Source of the DNA: Streptomyces sp. WMMB 322
Lineage (GTDB): Bacteria; Actinomycetota; Actinomycetes; Streptomycetales; Streptomycetaceae
Assembly: GCF_900090145.1 (NCBI RefSeq)
Contig: NZ_FMHI01000001.1
Coordinates: 186,001 to 250,000 of the forward strand
Direction: 5' to 3'
Length of the DNA stretch: 64,000 nucleotides
Translations under genes and position numbers: made by a program
Notes under the pieces: model-generated
What the model was told of the DNA's origin: nothing
The model's input: the letters and a program-made list of their open reading frames with translations, nothing else
Databases searched by the model: none
Shown here: positions 30,722-38,749 of the stretch, piece by piece
Layout of the letters: each line of letters starts with the position of its first letter
How positions within the stretch are numbered: position 1 is the stretch's first letter

Positions 30722-31683
30722 CGGCTCGCAACCTCCGCGGAGAGTAGGTCCCGGGCGAGGAGTCCCGCACCCAGGCAGCCCGCGGCGTCACCCAGCGCCG
30801 CCGGGACGATGGTGGGCAGCTGCTGGAAGGTGACGCGTGCGCGTACCGCTTCCCGCAACGGTACGAAGAGGATGTCGCCGGCCTCGGCCAGGCCGCCGCC
30901 GACGATCACCGTGCGTGGGTCGAGGAGCGTCAGGGCGGTGACGAGGCCCGCGGCGAGGGCGTCCACGGCGTCCCGCCAGACGGCGACGGCCCGCCCGTCC
31001 CCGGACTCGACCGCCCGTGCCGCGTCCGCGGCGGTGGCCGAGGCGTCGCCGCAGGCCGTGGCCCAGGCACGTCCCACGGCGGACGCCGAGGCGAGAGCCT
31101 CGAGGCAGCCGCGCTGTCCGCATCCGCACTCCGGCCCGTCCGGCCGCACCACGATGTGCCCGATCTCGCCCGCACTCCCGTGCGCGCCCGGCTCGACCCG
31201 TCCGTCCATGCCGATGGCCCCCGCGATGCCCGTGCCGAGCGCGACGAAGAAGAATCTGTCGACGCCTTCGCCGGCGCCGATGCGTCCCTCGGCGAGGCCT
31301 CCCGTGCGCACGTCGTGGCCGAGCGCGACGGGGACGCCGCCGAGCCGTTCCGTCAGCAGCGCGCGCAGCGGCACGTCGTGCCAGCCGAGGTTGGCGGCGT
31401 AGACGGCGGTGCCGGTGGCTTCGTCGAGGACGCCCGGTACCGCGACGCCTGCGGCCAGCGGCTCCGTGCCGAACTGCTCGGCGCCGTGGGCCCGCAGCGA
31501 CGCGGCGAGGTCCAGGATGTTCGCGACGACGGCGTCCGGGCCGTCCTCGCGGCCGGTGTTCCGGCGCGTCTCGTACAGCAGCTCGCTGCCGCCGTCTCCG
31601 GGGCCGACGAGGGCGGCCTTCATGCCGGTTCCGCCCACGTCGAGGGCGACGACGTACTCCGGGTTGTGGGGGCTCGTGCTCAC
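30718..31683 (-). CDS. ROK-family sugar kinase, probable GlcNAc kinase
   Basis: A 321-residue ROK kinase. The phosphate loop is ALDVGGTGMKAALVG near 13-27. The ROK signature and zinc motif lie near 155-175, with GAHGSAGEIGHIVV followed by CGCGQRGCLEALAS; the Glu and His positions of EIGH and the three Cys bind zinc and sugar. With nagA overlapping it, GlcNAc (or another N-acetyl amino sugar) is the likely substrate, although glucose kinases look similar. GTG 31683 has GGGAG eight bases upstream. Another in-frame GTG at 31704 lacks a ribosome site. Confidence 0.9.
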   Translation of the reverse strand: MSTSPHNPEYVVALDVGGTGMKAALVGPGDGGSELLYETRRNTGREDGPDAVVANILDLAASLRAHGAEQFGTEPLAAGVAVPGVLDEATGTAVYAANLGWHDVPLRALLTERLGGVPVALGHDVRTGGLAEGRIGAGEGVDRFFFVALGTGIAGAIGMDGRVEPGAHGSAGEIGHIVVRPDGPECGCGQRGCLEALASASAVGRAWATACGDASATAADAARAVESGDGRAVAVWRDAVDALAAGLVTALTLLDPRTVIVGGGLAEAGDILFVPLREAVRARVTFQQLPTIVPAALGDAAGCLGAGLLARDLLSAEVASR

Positions 31684-31710
31684 GGGGCAAGTCTCCCGTG
31701 ACACCCGGCA

Positions 31711-31726
31711 ACAGGTCTAGTCCACT
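31711..31726. promoter_or_regulatory. DasR-type operator (dre) upstream of ROK kinase-nagA
   Basis: The 16-mer ACAGGTCTAGTCCACT matches the published dre consensus ACTGGTCTAGACCACT at 14 of 16 positions and keeps the GGTCTAG core. It lies 28 bases before the chosen kinase start and between that gene and the divergent sugar-binding gene. DasR is a GntR repressor released by glucosamine-6-phosphate, the product of NagA. Confidence 0.85.
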
Positions 31727-31988
31727 CTTGTCATTTCGTTCGGGTTTCCCTCGGCCGGGCCGTGGCGGAGTGTCCCGTTCTGGTACGGAGAACTGCCACG
31801 ACATCACTTTTCGCTCCACGTACGGGATGAAACGGGAGAGGCTGTTGCGAAAGTGATATCGCCGATGGCGTAGACCTCCGGCGGCGGCCGTTGGAGACTC
31901 CCGTCCGTACACGTCCGGCCCGGCCGGACGCGGGGGGTGGGAGGGGAGCACGGCATGTGCCGTGCCCGTGGGTTGAGGGGTAGATGCT

Positions 31989-33278
31989 GTGGAGCGTCGC
32001 AGGTTCCTCGGTCTGGCGGCCGCGACCGGTGCGGCGGCGGGCGGGGCCTTCACGGCCGCCGGGTGCGGCACCGGGACGGGAACGCAGAGCGCGGCCTTGA
32101 AGGTGGTCGCGGCGGACTACGGCGAACCGGGCCGTGGCGACAGCTCACAGGGGTACTGGGACAGTCTCGTCCGCACCTTCCGCAAGAAGCACCCCGGCAT
32201 CGCGGTCGACGTCGAGGTCCACCGCTGGAAGGACGTCGACGGCAAAGTCGCCGCGATGGTGGACGCGGGCCGCCCGCCGGACATCGCGCAGACCGGCTCG
32301 TTCGCCCGCTTCGCCGAGAAGGACATGCTCTACAGAGCCGGCGAGCTGCTGTCCATACCGGTGCAGGCCGACTTCCTGCCGTCGCTCGCCGAGGCGGGCG
32401 AGGCGGGGCGGGTGCAGTACGGGATGCCGTTCATCGCCAGCACCCGGCTGCTGTTCGTCAACCGGACCCTCTTCGAGCGGGCCGGGCTCGACCCGGACGC
32501 ACCGCCCAAGACCTGGGAGCAAGTGGTTCGCGCCGCCGAGAGGTTGAAGGCCGCGGGCGTGAAGGTCCCGTACGGGCTGCCGCTCGGGCCGGAAGAGGCG
32601 CCCGCCGAGGCCCTGATGTGGATGCTCGGCGGCGGCGGAGCGTACACCGACAAGGTCGGCAACTACACGATCGACGCCGCGGCGAACATCAAGACCTTCA
32701 ACTGGCTGCGGGACAGCCTCGTACGGCCGAAGCTGACGAACGCCGACCCGGGCGGCACCGGCCGCAAGGAGCTCTTCGACGCCTTCGTACGCGGCGAGGT
32801 CGGCATGCTCAACGGCCACCCGACGCTGCTGAAGCGGCTGCGGTACGGCGGCGTGAAGTTCGCGACCGCGGTGCCGCCGGGATCCGACGGCCCGTCGGCC
32901 TCCACCCTCGGCGTGGCGGACTGGGTGATGGCCTTCAAGAAGAACGGCAGGCGTCAAGAGGCGGGCCGCTTCCTCGACTTCCTCTTCGAGGAGAAGAACC
33001 ACTACGCGTTCGCCGACCGTTACGACCTGCTGCCGGTGACCACCTCCGCGAACGAGAGGATGCGCGAGCGCCGCGAGCACAAGCTCATGCGGCGCTTCCA
33101 GGACGAGCTCACGACCGCCGAGTTCTACCCCGTCGGCAAGGTCTCGTGGGCGAAGGTGAGCGGAGAGATCAAGCGGAGCATCGGCAAGGCGGTCGCAGCG
33201 GACACCGATCCGGTCGACGTGCTCGGAGCTCTCCAGCGCCGCGCGGAGGAGCAGGACTCGGCGGCACGGGCACGCTGA
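31989..33278 (+). CDS. Sugar ABC transporter substrate-binding lipoprotein
   Basis: A 429-residue family-1 solute-binding protein. The N-terminus MERRRFLGLAAATGAAAGG has a Tat-like RRRFL motif and a lipobox with the lipid-attached Cys near residue 26 (FTAAGC). The mature part has PDIAQTGSFARFAEKDML, LFVNRTLFERAGLDPDAPP and the hinge-like MLNGHPTLLKRL. No permease genes follow, so it must use a transporter encoded elsewhere or be an orphan receptor. It is divergent from ROK-nagA, and the DasR-type site lies between, so an amino-sugar ligand is a reasonable guess. Confidence 0.9.
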   Translation: MERRRFLGLAAATGAAAGGAFTAAGCGTGTGTQSAALKVVAADYGEPGRGDSSQGYWDSLVRTFRKKHPGIAVDVEVHRWKDVDGKVAAMVDAGRPPDIAQTGSFARFAEKDMLYRAGELLSIPVQADFLPSLAEAGEAGRVQYGMPFIASTRLLFVNRTLFERAGLDPDAPPKTWEQVVRAAERLKAAGVKVPYGLPLGPEEAPAEALMWMLGGGGAYTDKVGNYTIDAAANIKTFNWLRDSLVRPKLTNADPGGTGRKELFDAFVRGEVGMLNGHPTLLKRLRYGGVKFATAVPPGSDGPSASTLGVADWVMAFKKNGRRQEAGRFLDFLFEEKNHYAFADRYDLLPVTTSANERMRERREHKLMRRFQDELTTAEFYPVGKVSWAKVSGEIKRSIGKAVAADTDPVDVLGALQRRAEEQDSAARAR

Positions 33279-33307
33279 GTGTCGGACCCCGCGGTTAGGT
33301 TGGACGC

Positions 33308-33631
33308 ATGAGCCACGAGGCCGGGGACGGCGAGGTCGGGGACAGGGAGCGGGCCGGTGCCGGCGGCCCGCAGCTTCCCGCGCAGAGGGACGGCGGGGAG
33401 AGCCGGTCCGGCCTGTCCGAACGGGATCTGTCCGTGCTCGCCGTCGAACGCCGCGGCTGGTCCGGGCCCGGCATGAAGGAACGGGCTATACGCGAGCAGC
33501 TGGAGATGTCGCCCACGCGCTACTACCAGCTCCTCAACGCGCTCCTGGACGACCCGCGTGCCCTCGCCCACGACCCGGTCACCGTCAACCGGCTGCGCCG
33601 CCGCCGCGAGGCCCAACGGGCACGCCGTTGA
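33308..33631 (+). CDS. DUF3263 domain-containing protein
   Basis: A 107-residue actinobacterial protein. The first about 35 residues are variable. The DUF3263 core (about 36-95) reads LSERDLSVLAVERRGWSGPG and MKERAIREQLEMSPTRYYQL, a helix-turn-helix-like arrangement resembling a small sigma-factor/regulator HTH. The function is unknown. It starts 30 bases after the binding protein and could be cotranscribed with it. Confidence 0.9.
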   Translation: MSHEAGDGEVGDRERAGAGGPQLPAQRDGGESRSGLSERDLSVLAVERRGWSGPGMKERAIREQLEMSPTRYYQLLNALLDDPRALAHDPVTVNRLRRRREAQRARR

Positions 33632-33690
33632 CCGGAATTGACTCTCACGGACAGCAGTCGCGCGCACCGCTGACGTCCTAGGCTCGCGCC

Positions 33691-34458
33691 ATGACCGCTC
33701 CGGAACCCACCATCCTGGCAACGTCCGGCGGACACCTCGTCGGCAGTCGCCAGCGGGTCCTCTTCGACGCACTGGTGCACCACGCCGTCGAGCTGTCGGG
33801 CGTACACGGCCGCCGCCCGAAGGTGCTCTACATCGGGACGGCCATCGGCGACGCCGAGCACTTCGCGTTCCGCATGGCCGAGGCGGCCCGTATCGCGGGC
33901 TTCGACCTGATGCCGCTGAACCTCTTCCCCATGCCCAACGTCGAGGACGTCGAGGGCACGGTCCTCGGGCAGGACGTCGTATGGGTCATGGGCGGCTCGG
34001 TGGCGAACCTGCTGGCCGTCTGGCGCGTGCACGGCCTCGACCGCGTCCTGCGCAGCGCCTGGCAGGCCGGCGTGGTGCTCAGCGGAGTCAGCGCCGGGTC
34101 GATCTGCTGGTTCCAGGGCGGCGTCACCGACTCCTTCGGCCCCGAACTGCGCCCGCTCACCGACGGGTTGGGCTTCCTGCCCTACGGAAACGGCGTCCAC
34201 TACGACAGCGACCCGGGCCGCCGCCCCCTCATCCACCGGCTTGTCGCCGAAGGCGCCCTCCCCACGTCCCACTGCACCGATGACGGAGTCGGCCTCGTCT
34301 ACCACGGCACGCGCCTGACGGAGGCCGTAACCGAGATCCCCGGCAAGGCCGCCTACACCGTCGTGCCTGGGGGTACCTCCCAGGCCGAAGGCTCTGGGGG
34401 AGGCTCGGCCGTCGAGGAGCGCATCGAGCCGCGCAGGCTGCCGCCCGTCGGCGGGTAG
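33691..34458 (+). CDS. Peptidase E (S51 dipeptidase-like, class I glutaminase fold)
   Basis: A 255-residue peptidase E-like protein. The nucleophile elbow is GVSAGSICW near 130, the serine of which replaces the cysteine of glutaminases. Other family marks are VWVMGGSVANLLAVW and the GNGVHYDSDPGRRPL region. Known peptidase E cleaves Asp-X dipeptides. Near its 3' end (residues 226-238) the coding sequence contains a 37-base palindrome that gives the Gly/Ser-rich GGTSQAEGSGGGS, probably an insertion. The last 17 residues follow it in frame. Confidence 0.9.
   Translation: MTAPEPTILATSGGHLVGSRQRVLFDALVHHAVELSGVHGRRPKVLYIGTAIGDAEHFAFRMAEAARIAGFDLMPLNLFPMPNVEDVEGTVLGQDVVWVMGGSVANLLAVWRVHGLDRVLRSAWQAGVVLSGVSAGSICWFQGGVTDSFGPELRPLTDGLGFLPYGNGVHYDSDPGRRPLIHRLVAEGALPTSHCTDDGVGLVYHGTRLTEAVTEIPGKAAYTVVPGGTSQAEGSGGGSAVEERIEPRRLPPVGG
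34367..34403. repeat. 37-bp palindromic element inside peptidase E gene
   Basis: The element reads CTGGGGGTACCTCCCAGG and then CCGAAGGCTCTGGGGGAGG across 34367-34403, forming interleaved hairpins. The reverse complement of the element at 37294-37330 matches it at 33 of 37 positions. It is translated in frame. Confidence 0.85.
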
Positions 34459-34467
34459 GCTCGCGGC

Positions 34468-35325
34468 ATGGCCGACGTTCCCACCCCCCGTACCGACGCA
34501 GGCCGTGAAGGGCTCGCCGCGATCCTCTCGGAGCCCCGGCGTGCCCTCGTGGCCTTCGACTTCGACGGCACCATCTCCCCGATCGTCGCCGACCCCGCCG
34601 AAGCCCGCGCGCACCCCGACGCCGTTGCGGTGCTCTCCCGACTCGCTCCCCATCTGTGCGCGGTCGCCGTCGTGACGGGACGCCCGGCCGAGGCCGCGGT
34701 CCGCCAGGGCGGCCTCGGCGGCGCCGAAGGTCTGGAACACCTCACCGTGCTCGGTGCGTACGGGGCGGAGCGCTGGGACGCCGCCACGGGCAGGCTGAGC
34801 ACCGCGCCGCCGCCTCCCGGTGTCGAGGCCGTACGGGACGAACTGCCCGCGCTCCTGGACGGCTTGGGCGCCCCGCCGGGCACCTGGACGGAGGACAAGG
34901 GCCGTGCCGTCGCGGTGCATACGCGGCGCACGGACGATCCCGTGGCCGCCTTCGAGCTGCTGCGCGCCCCCCTCCACGAACTCGCCGACCGGCACGGTCT
35001 CGTCGTCGAACCGGGCCGCATGGTCCTGGAGTTGCGCGCCCCCGGCGTCGACAAGGGCGCGGCGCTGACCGAGCACCTGCGGGAGGTGGGCGCCGGGTCC
35101 GTGCTCTACGCGGGCGACGACCTCGGCGACCTGGCCGCCTTCGCGGCCGTGGAGAAGCTGCGCGGCGAAGGCGTGCCCGGTCTGCTGGTGTGCAGCGGCG
35201 GCGGCGACACCGGCGAGTCCGTTCCCGAGATCGCCGACCGTGCCGACGTCGTCGTCGACGGACCGGCCGGTCTCGTCGGGCTGCTGGGCGGACTGGCCGA
35301 CTCCCTCACGGAGCGCAGCGGTTAG
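34468..35325 (+). CDS. otsB: Trehalose-6-phosphate phosphatase OtsB
   Basis: A 285-residue HAD-family phosphatase for the last step of trehalose synthesis. Motif I is ALVAFDFDGTISPIV near 29-43, where DFDGT carries the nucleophile. Motif II is AVVTGRPAE, the cap domain spans about 120-205, and motif IV is LYAGDDLGDLAAF near 213. It lies ten bases after peptidase E. OtsA, its partner, is on the opposite strand 534 bases downstream. Confidence 0.95.
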   Translation: MADVPTPRTDAGREGLAAILSEPRRALVAFDFDGTISPIVADPAEARAHPDAVAVLSRLAPHLCAVAVVTGRPAEAAVRQGGLGGAEGLEHLTVLGAYGAERWDAATGRLSTAPPPPGVEAVRDELPALLDGLGAPPGTWTEDKGRAVAVHTRRTDDPVAAFELLRAPLHELADRHGLVVEPGRMVLELRAPGVDKGAALTEHLREVGAGSVLYAGDDLGDLAAFAAVEKLRGEGVPGLLVCSGGGDTGESVPEIADRADVVVDGPAGLVGLLGGLADSLTERSG

Positions 35326-35464
35326 GGGCCGTCCGGCGGACCCTCGTGGATCGGCGAGCGGCGTCCGGTGGTGTCCGCCCGCGAGACCACCCGCCGGGCT
35401 CCCGCGTATCCCGTCGCCCGGATATCCGGTTGCCGGGCGGTGAGCAGAGCCGTACGGTCCCGGA

Positions 35465-35821
35465 ATGTCCCTGCGTGTTCGAATGCGTCAAGCCCTGCCC
35501 GAGGCGATGCGCGCCCGCGACAAGGCCGCGGTGAGCGCCCTGCGCGCCACGCTCGCCGCCGTCGACAACGCGGAAGCGGTGCCCGTGGACGCAGCCGCGA
35601 CGCGTGGCGTGGCCCTCGAAGAGGCCCCGGTCGGCGCGGGCGTCACCGAGGCGGCACGGCGTGAGCTGAGCGAGCACGAGGTGGCGGACATCGTGCGTGC
35701 CGAGGCGACCGAACGGCTGGAGGCCGCAGCGCAGTTGACGGCACCCGCCCACGCGGACCGGGTCGCCCGGCTCCGAGCGGAGGCCGCTGTGCTGCTCCGC
35801 GTCCTCGACGCCGCCCCATAG
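35465..35821 (+). CDS. YqeY/GatB-tail-like protein
   Basis: A 118-residue protein of the YqeY group, the same helical fold as the tRNA-binding tail of GatB. It reads MRQALPEAMRARDKAAVSAL at the start and ARRELSEHEVADIVRAEATE in the middle. It is shorter than the usual 145-150 residues. Its function is not established, and links to tRNA amidation are only by fold. An ATG start and the upstream -10-like AT-poor region give no regulation clue. It is convergent with otsA. Confidence 0.82.
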   Translation: MSLRVRMRQALPEAMRARDKAAVSALRATLAAVDNAEAVPVDAAATRGVALEEAPVGAGVTEAARRELSEHEVADIVRAEATERLEAAAQLTAPAHADRVARLRAEAAVLLRVLDAAP

Positions 35822-35858
35822 GACCCGCAGGACCGCAGGACACGGGCGACGTCCGGAG

Positions 35859-37412
35859 CTACGCGTCCCGCAGCGCCTCCAACTGGTCGAGGAACCAGCG
35901 GGTCGGGGGCGTCGCCGTCGCTGCCGCCGCCAGCTTCTTGGTGCGCTCCGCCCGGTGGCCGTGCTCCAGCGTCAGCGCCTCGTGCAGCGCCCGGGCCGTG
36001 TCCCCGATGTCGTACGGGTTGACCACGAAGGAGTCCGCGCCGAGCTCCGCGTACGCACCCGCCTCGCGCGAGAGGACGAGAGCGCAGCCGTCGTCGGAGA
36101 CGACCGGGACCTCCTTGGCGACCAGGTTCATCCCGTCGCGGATCGGGTTGACCAGCGCCACGTCGGCCAGGCGGTAAGCCGCCAGCGAGCGCGCGAAGTC
36201 GTCCTTGAGGAAGAGCACGACCGGCGTCCAGTCCGGCGTCCCGTAAGTGGAGTTGATCTCGTCCGCGACGCGCGAGACCTCGCTCATGTACTCGCGGTAG
36301 ACCGCGAGGTCCTGCCGTGAGGGGTAGGCCAGCGCGAGGTGCACGACGCGCCCGCGCCACTCGGGGCGGTCCGTGAGCAGACGGCCGTACGCGTGCAGTC
36401 CGCGCACGATGTTCTTCGACAGCTCCGTCCGGTCGACCCGCACGATCGTGCGGCGCGGACGCCCGTCGGCGTCGCTGCCGATCTCCTCGCGGAGCATGGC
36501 GATCCGCTCCTCGACGTCGTCCTGCCCGGCGCGCTCCCGCAGGAACTGCGCGTCGGCGCCCAGCCCGTGCACTCCGAGGCGGGTGGTGCGGCCGTCACAG
36601 CTGACCTCCAGCTCGCCCGTCGACTCGTCCTCGGCGACGGTCGCCCCCAGCACGTCCGCGCAGCAGTCGGCGAACCCGCGCGCCCAGCGCCGCGTGAGGA
36701 ACGCGGCGCGGTCGGTGCCCAGGATTCCGCGCAGGACCTCACGCGCGACGGTGTCGGGCAGCATCCGGTAGTAGTCCGGCGGCGCCCACGGCGTGTGCGA
36801 GAAGTGCCCGATGCGCAGATCGGGGCGGCGCTCGCGGAGCAGCCCGGGCACCAGCGTGAGGTGGTAGTCCTGGACCAGCACCGTCGCACCCTGCGCCGCC
36901 TCCTCGGCCAGCGCCTCGGCGAAGGCCGCGTTGTAGCGCTCGTACGACGCCCACTGCCGCTCGAACTCCGCGTCGAAGGAGGGCTCCAGGGGCGTCTCGT
37001 AGAGCATGTGGTGGACGAACCAGAGCACGGAGTTGGCGATGCCGTTGTAGGCGTCGGCGAAGGTCTCCTCGGGGATGTCCAGCATCCGTACCGACTGGCC
37101 GCCCGTGTCGGCCGGGTTCAGCTTGCCGCCGGTGCGGCGCACCGCCTCCCGGTCGCCCTCGCCGAGGGCGGCGCACACCCACACGGCCCTGCCACCGCCG
37201 GCACCGTCCCCTGCCTGCGGCGGGGAGGCCTCGTTCGCGATGGCCGAGAGCCCCGAGACGAGGCCGCCGCCGCCGCGCTTCGCGGAGAGCGACCCTCCCC
37301 CAGGGCCTCCGGCCTGGGAGGGGCCCCCAGAGACGGAGTACGAGACGGGGCCCCGGTTCGATGCGACCAGTACGTCCGCCAGGGCCTGCTGGGATGCGCG
37401 TTCGACGGCCAT
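35859..37412 (-). CDS. otsA: Trehalose-6-phosphate synthase OtsA
   Basis: A 517-residue GT20 glucosyltransferase joining UDP- or GDP-glucose to glucose-6-phosphate. Family marks: LVASNRGPVSYS (15-26), RGGGGLVSGL (46-55), VLVQDYHLTLVP, GHFSHTPWAPPDYYRMLP, RVDRTELSKNIVRGL, and the nucleotide-sugar site with VNPIRDGMNLVAKE near 430. Between the N-terminal SNRGPVS and RGGGG motifs, residues 28-40 are encoded by a 37-base palindrome (37294-37330). This is just where the donor-binding loop of OtsA lies, so the loop is longer than usual. It is transcribed with gpgS upstream of it. Confidence 0.95.
   Translation of the reverse strand: MAVERASQQALADVLVASNRGPVSYSVSGGPSQAGGPGGGSLSAKRGGGGLVSGLSAIANEASPPQAGDGAGGGRAVWVCAALGEGDREAVRRTGGKLNPADTGGQSVRMLDIPEETFADAYNGIANSVLWFVHHMLYETPLEPSFDAEFERQWASYERYNAAFAEALAEEAAQGATVLVQDYHLTLVPGLLRERRPDLRIGHFSHTPWAPPDYYRMLPDTVAREVLRGILGTDRAAFLTRRWARGFADCCADVLGATVAEDESTGELEVSCDGRTTRLGVHGLGADAQFLRERAGQDDVEERIAMLREEIGSDADGRPRRTIVRVDRTELSKNIVRGLHAYGRLLTDRPEWRGRVVHLALAYPSRQDLAVYREYMSEVSRVADEINSTYGTPDWTPVVLFLKDDFARSLAAYRLADVALVNPIRDGMNLVAKEVPVVSDDGCALVLSREAGAYAELGADSFVVNPYDIGDTARALHEALTLEHGHRAERTKKLAAAATATPPTRWFLDQLEALRDA
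37294..37330. repeat. 37-bp palindromic element inside otsA
   Basis: A GC-rich double-hairpin element starting CCTCCCCCAGGGCCTCC and ending GGGGCCCCCAG. Its reverse complement matches the element in the peptidase E gene at 33 of 37 positions. It is translated in frame as Gly/Pro/Ser-rich residues near 28-40 of OtsA. Confidence 0.85.
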
Positions 37413-37480
37413 GGCCCGAGCTTAGCCGCGGCCGGATCCACGCAAACGTGACGCGCGCCCCACCCCACCCCGCCCCATCC

Positions 37481-38458
37481 TCAGGCGGCCCGCCGGTCCG
37501 CGTACTCCGCCATCTCACGCATCGGTGGGCGCTCCACGGTGTCGACCGCGTGGCTGCGGGCCGCGAACCCGCCGGGGCCCGCGCCCCGTTCGAACTGGGT
37601 GAGCGTCGGCCTGACGAGGTGGCTGCCCCGCCCCAGACGGAGCTGTGCCGTGTGGTGGATCGCGGCGGCCATCCGGCCGAGCGCCTGCCCGTCCTGGTTC
37701 CGGTGCCGCCGCACGCCGACGTCGGCCTGCGCGAGGGCGTCGAGGCCCGCCGTGTGCAACGAGTCGACGAGCAGCCCCAGTTCGACGCCGTAGCCGACGG
37801 GGAAGGGCAGCTGCTCCAGCAGCGTGCGCCGCGCCGCGTACTCCCCGCCGAGCGGCTGCACGAACCCGGCGAGCCGTGGCCAGTGGAGGTTGAGCAGGGG
37901 CCGTGCGACGAGTTCCGTGACCCGCCCGCCGCCGGCCGGGTCGTCCCCGAGCGGCCTGTCGTACATCGCCTTGACCAGCCGCAGCCGCGGATCGGTGAGC
38001 AGCGGCCCGACGACGCCGGAGACGAAGCGGGCGGAGAAGTCCTCCAGGTCGGCGTCCGCGAAGCAGACGATGTCGCCGCTCGTCACCAGCAGCGAACGCC
38101 ACAGCACCTCGCCCTTGCCGGGCAGCGCGGGCAGTCTCGGGAGCACCTCGTCGCGGTGCACGACCCTGGCGCCCGCCGCGGCGGCGACCTCGGCCGTACG
38201 GTCCGTGGACCCGGAGTCCATCACCACCAGCTCGTCCACGAGGGCAGGGGCGCCGGCCATCAGCTCGCGCCGGATCACCGAGACGATGCCGCCGACGGTC
38301 CGCTCTTCGTTCAGCGCGGGCAGCACGACGCTCACCCGGGACCCGGTGGCGCGCTTCGCCGCCAGCAGCTCGGGCAGAGGCCGGCCGGCCGACGAGTACG
38401 ACCGGTGCCTCAGCCACTGCCCGACTTCCTCCAGCACGCGGCCCCCCTTGTGATCCAT
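37481..38458 (-). CDS. gpgS: Glucosyl-3-phosphoglycerate synthase GpgS
   Basis: A protein of about 325 residues of the GT81 family that makes glucosyl-3-phosphoglycerate, precursor of glucosylglycerate or methylglucose polysaccharides. It follows the mycobacterial enzyme closely: VVLPALNEERTVGGIV, VDELVVMDSGSTDRT, PGKGEVLWRSL, the metal-binding DAD of VCFADADLEDF, and GGGRVTELVARPLL plus FVQPLGGEYAARR. The ATG at 38458 is preferred. An ATG at 38533 adds 25 residues that run through promoter-like sequence. It sits 68 bases upstream of otsA on the same strand, linking two compatible-solute pathways. Confidence 0.92.
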   Translation of the reverse strand: MDHKGGRVLEEVGQWLRHRSYSSAGRPLPELLAAKRATGSRVSVVLPALNEERTVGGIVSVIRRELMAGAPALVDELVVMDSGSTDRTAEVAAAAGARVVHRDEVLPRLPALPGKGEVLWRSLLVTSGDIVCFADADLEDFSARFVSGVVGPLLTDPRLRLVKAMYDRPLGDDPAGGGRVTELVARPLLNLHWPRLAGFVQPLGGEYAARRTLLEQLPFPVGYGVELGLLVDSLHTAGLDALAQADVGVRRHRNQDGQALGRMAAAIHHTAQLRLGRGSHLVRPTLTQFERGAGPGGFAARSHAVDTVERPPMREMAEYADRRAA

Positions 38459-38583
38459 CTCGCGGTTCGGACGCCTGTCTCGATGCGCAGGCCTGTCGGT
38501 TACAGTCTTGAACAACGCGGACGGCGATGGCATGCCGGGTCCGGCCCGGCGCGCTCGACCATCCCGCTCACAACTTCACACCG

Positions 38584-38728
38584 CTCATCCAGAGGGGCAG
38601 AGGGAACGGCCCGTTGAAGCCCCGGCAACCCTCCGGCCGGTCTCGCGCAGTACGTCGTGAAGCGAGGCTCCCGGCTCGGGAAGGTGCCAATTCCGTCTCG
38701 TGGCGAGATACGTCACGAGGAAGATGAG
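38584..38728 (+). ncRNA. SAM-I (S-box) riboswitch leader of threonine synthase
   Basis: The closing stem P1 pairs CTCATC (38584-38589) with GATGAG (38723-38728). Between them are the S-box conserved parts in order: AGAGGG, ACGGCCCGTTGAAGCCCCGG, CAACC (near 38626-38630) and GGTGCCAATTCC (near 38683-38694), including the kink-turn region. The 3' strand of P1 merges with the purine-rich AGGAGAAAGG (38726-38735) before the thrC ATG. SAM binding should therefore stabilise P1 and hide the ribosome site. Confidence 0.93.
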
Positions 38729-38749
38729 GAGAAAGGGCCTCGCCGAATC

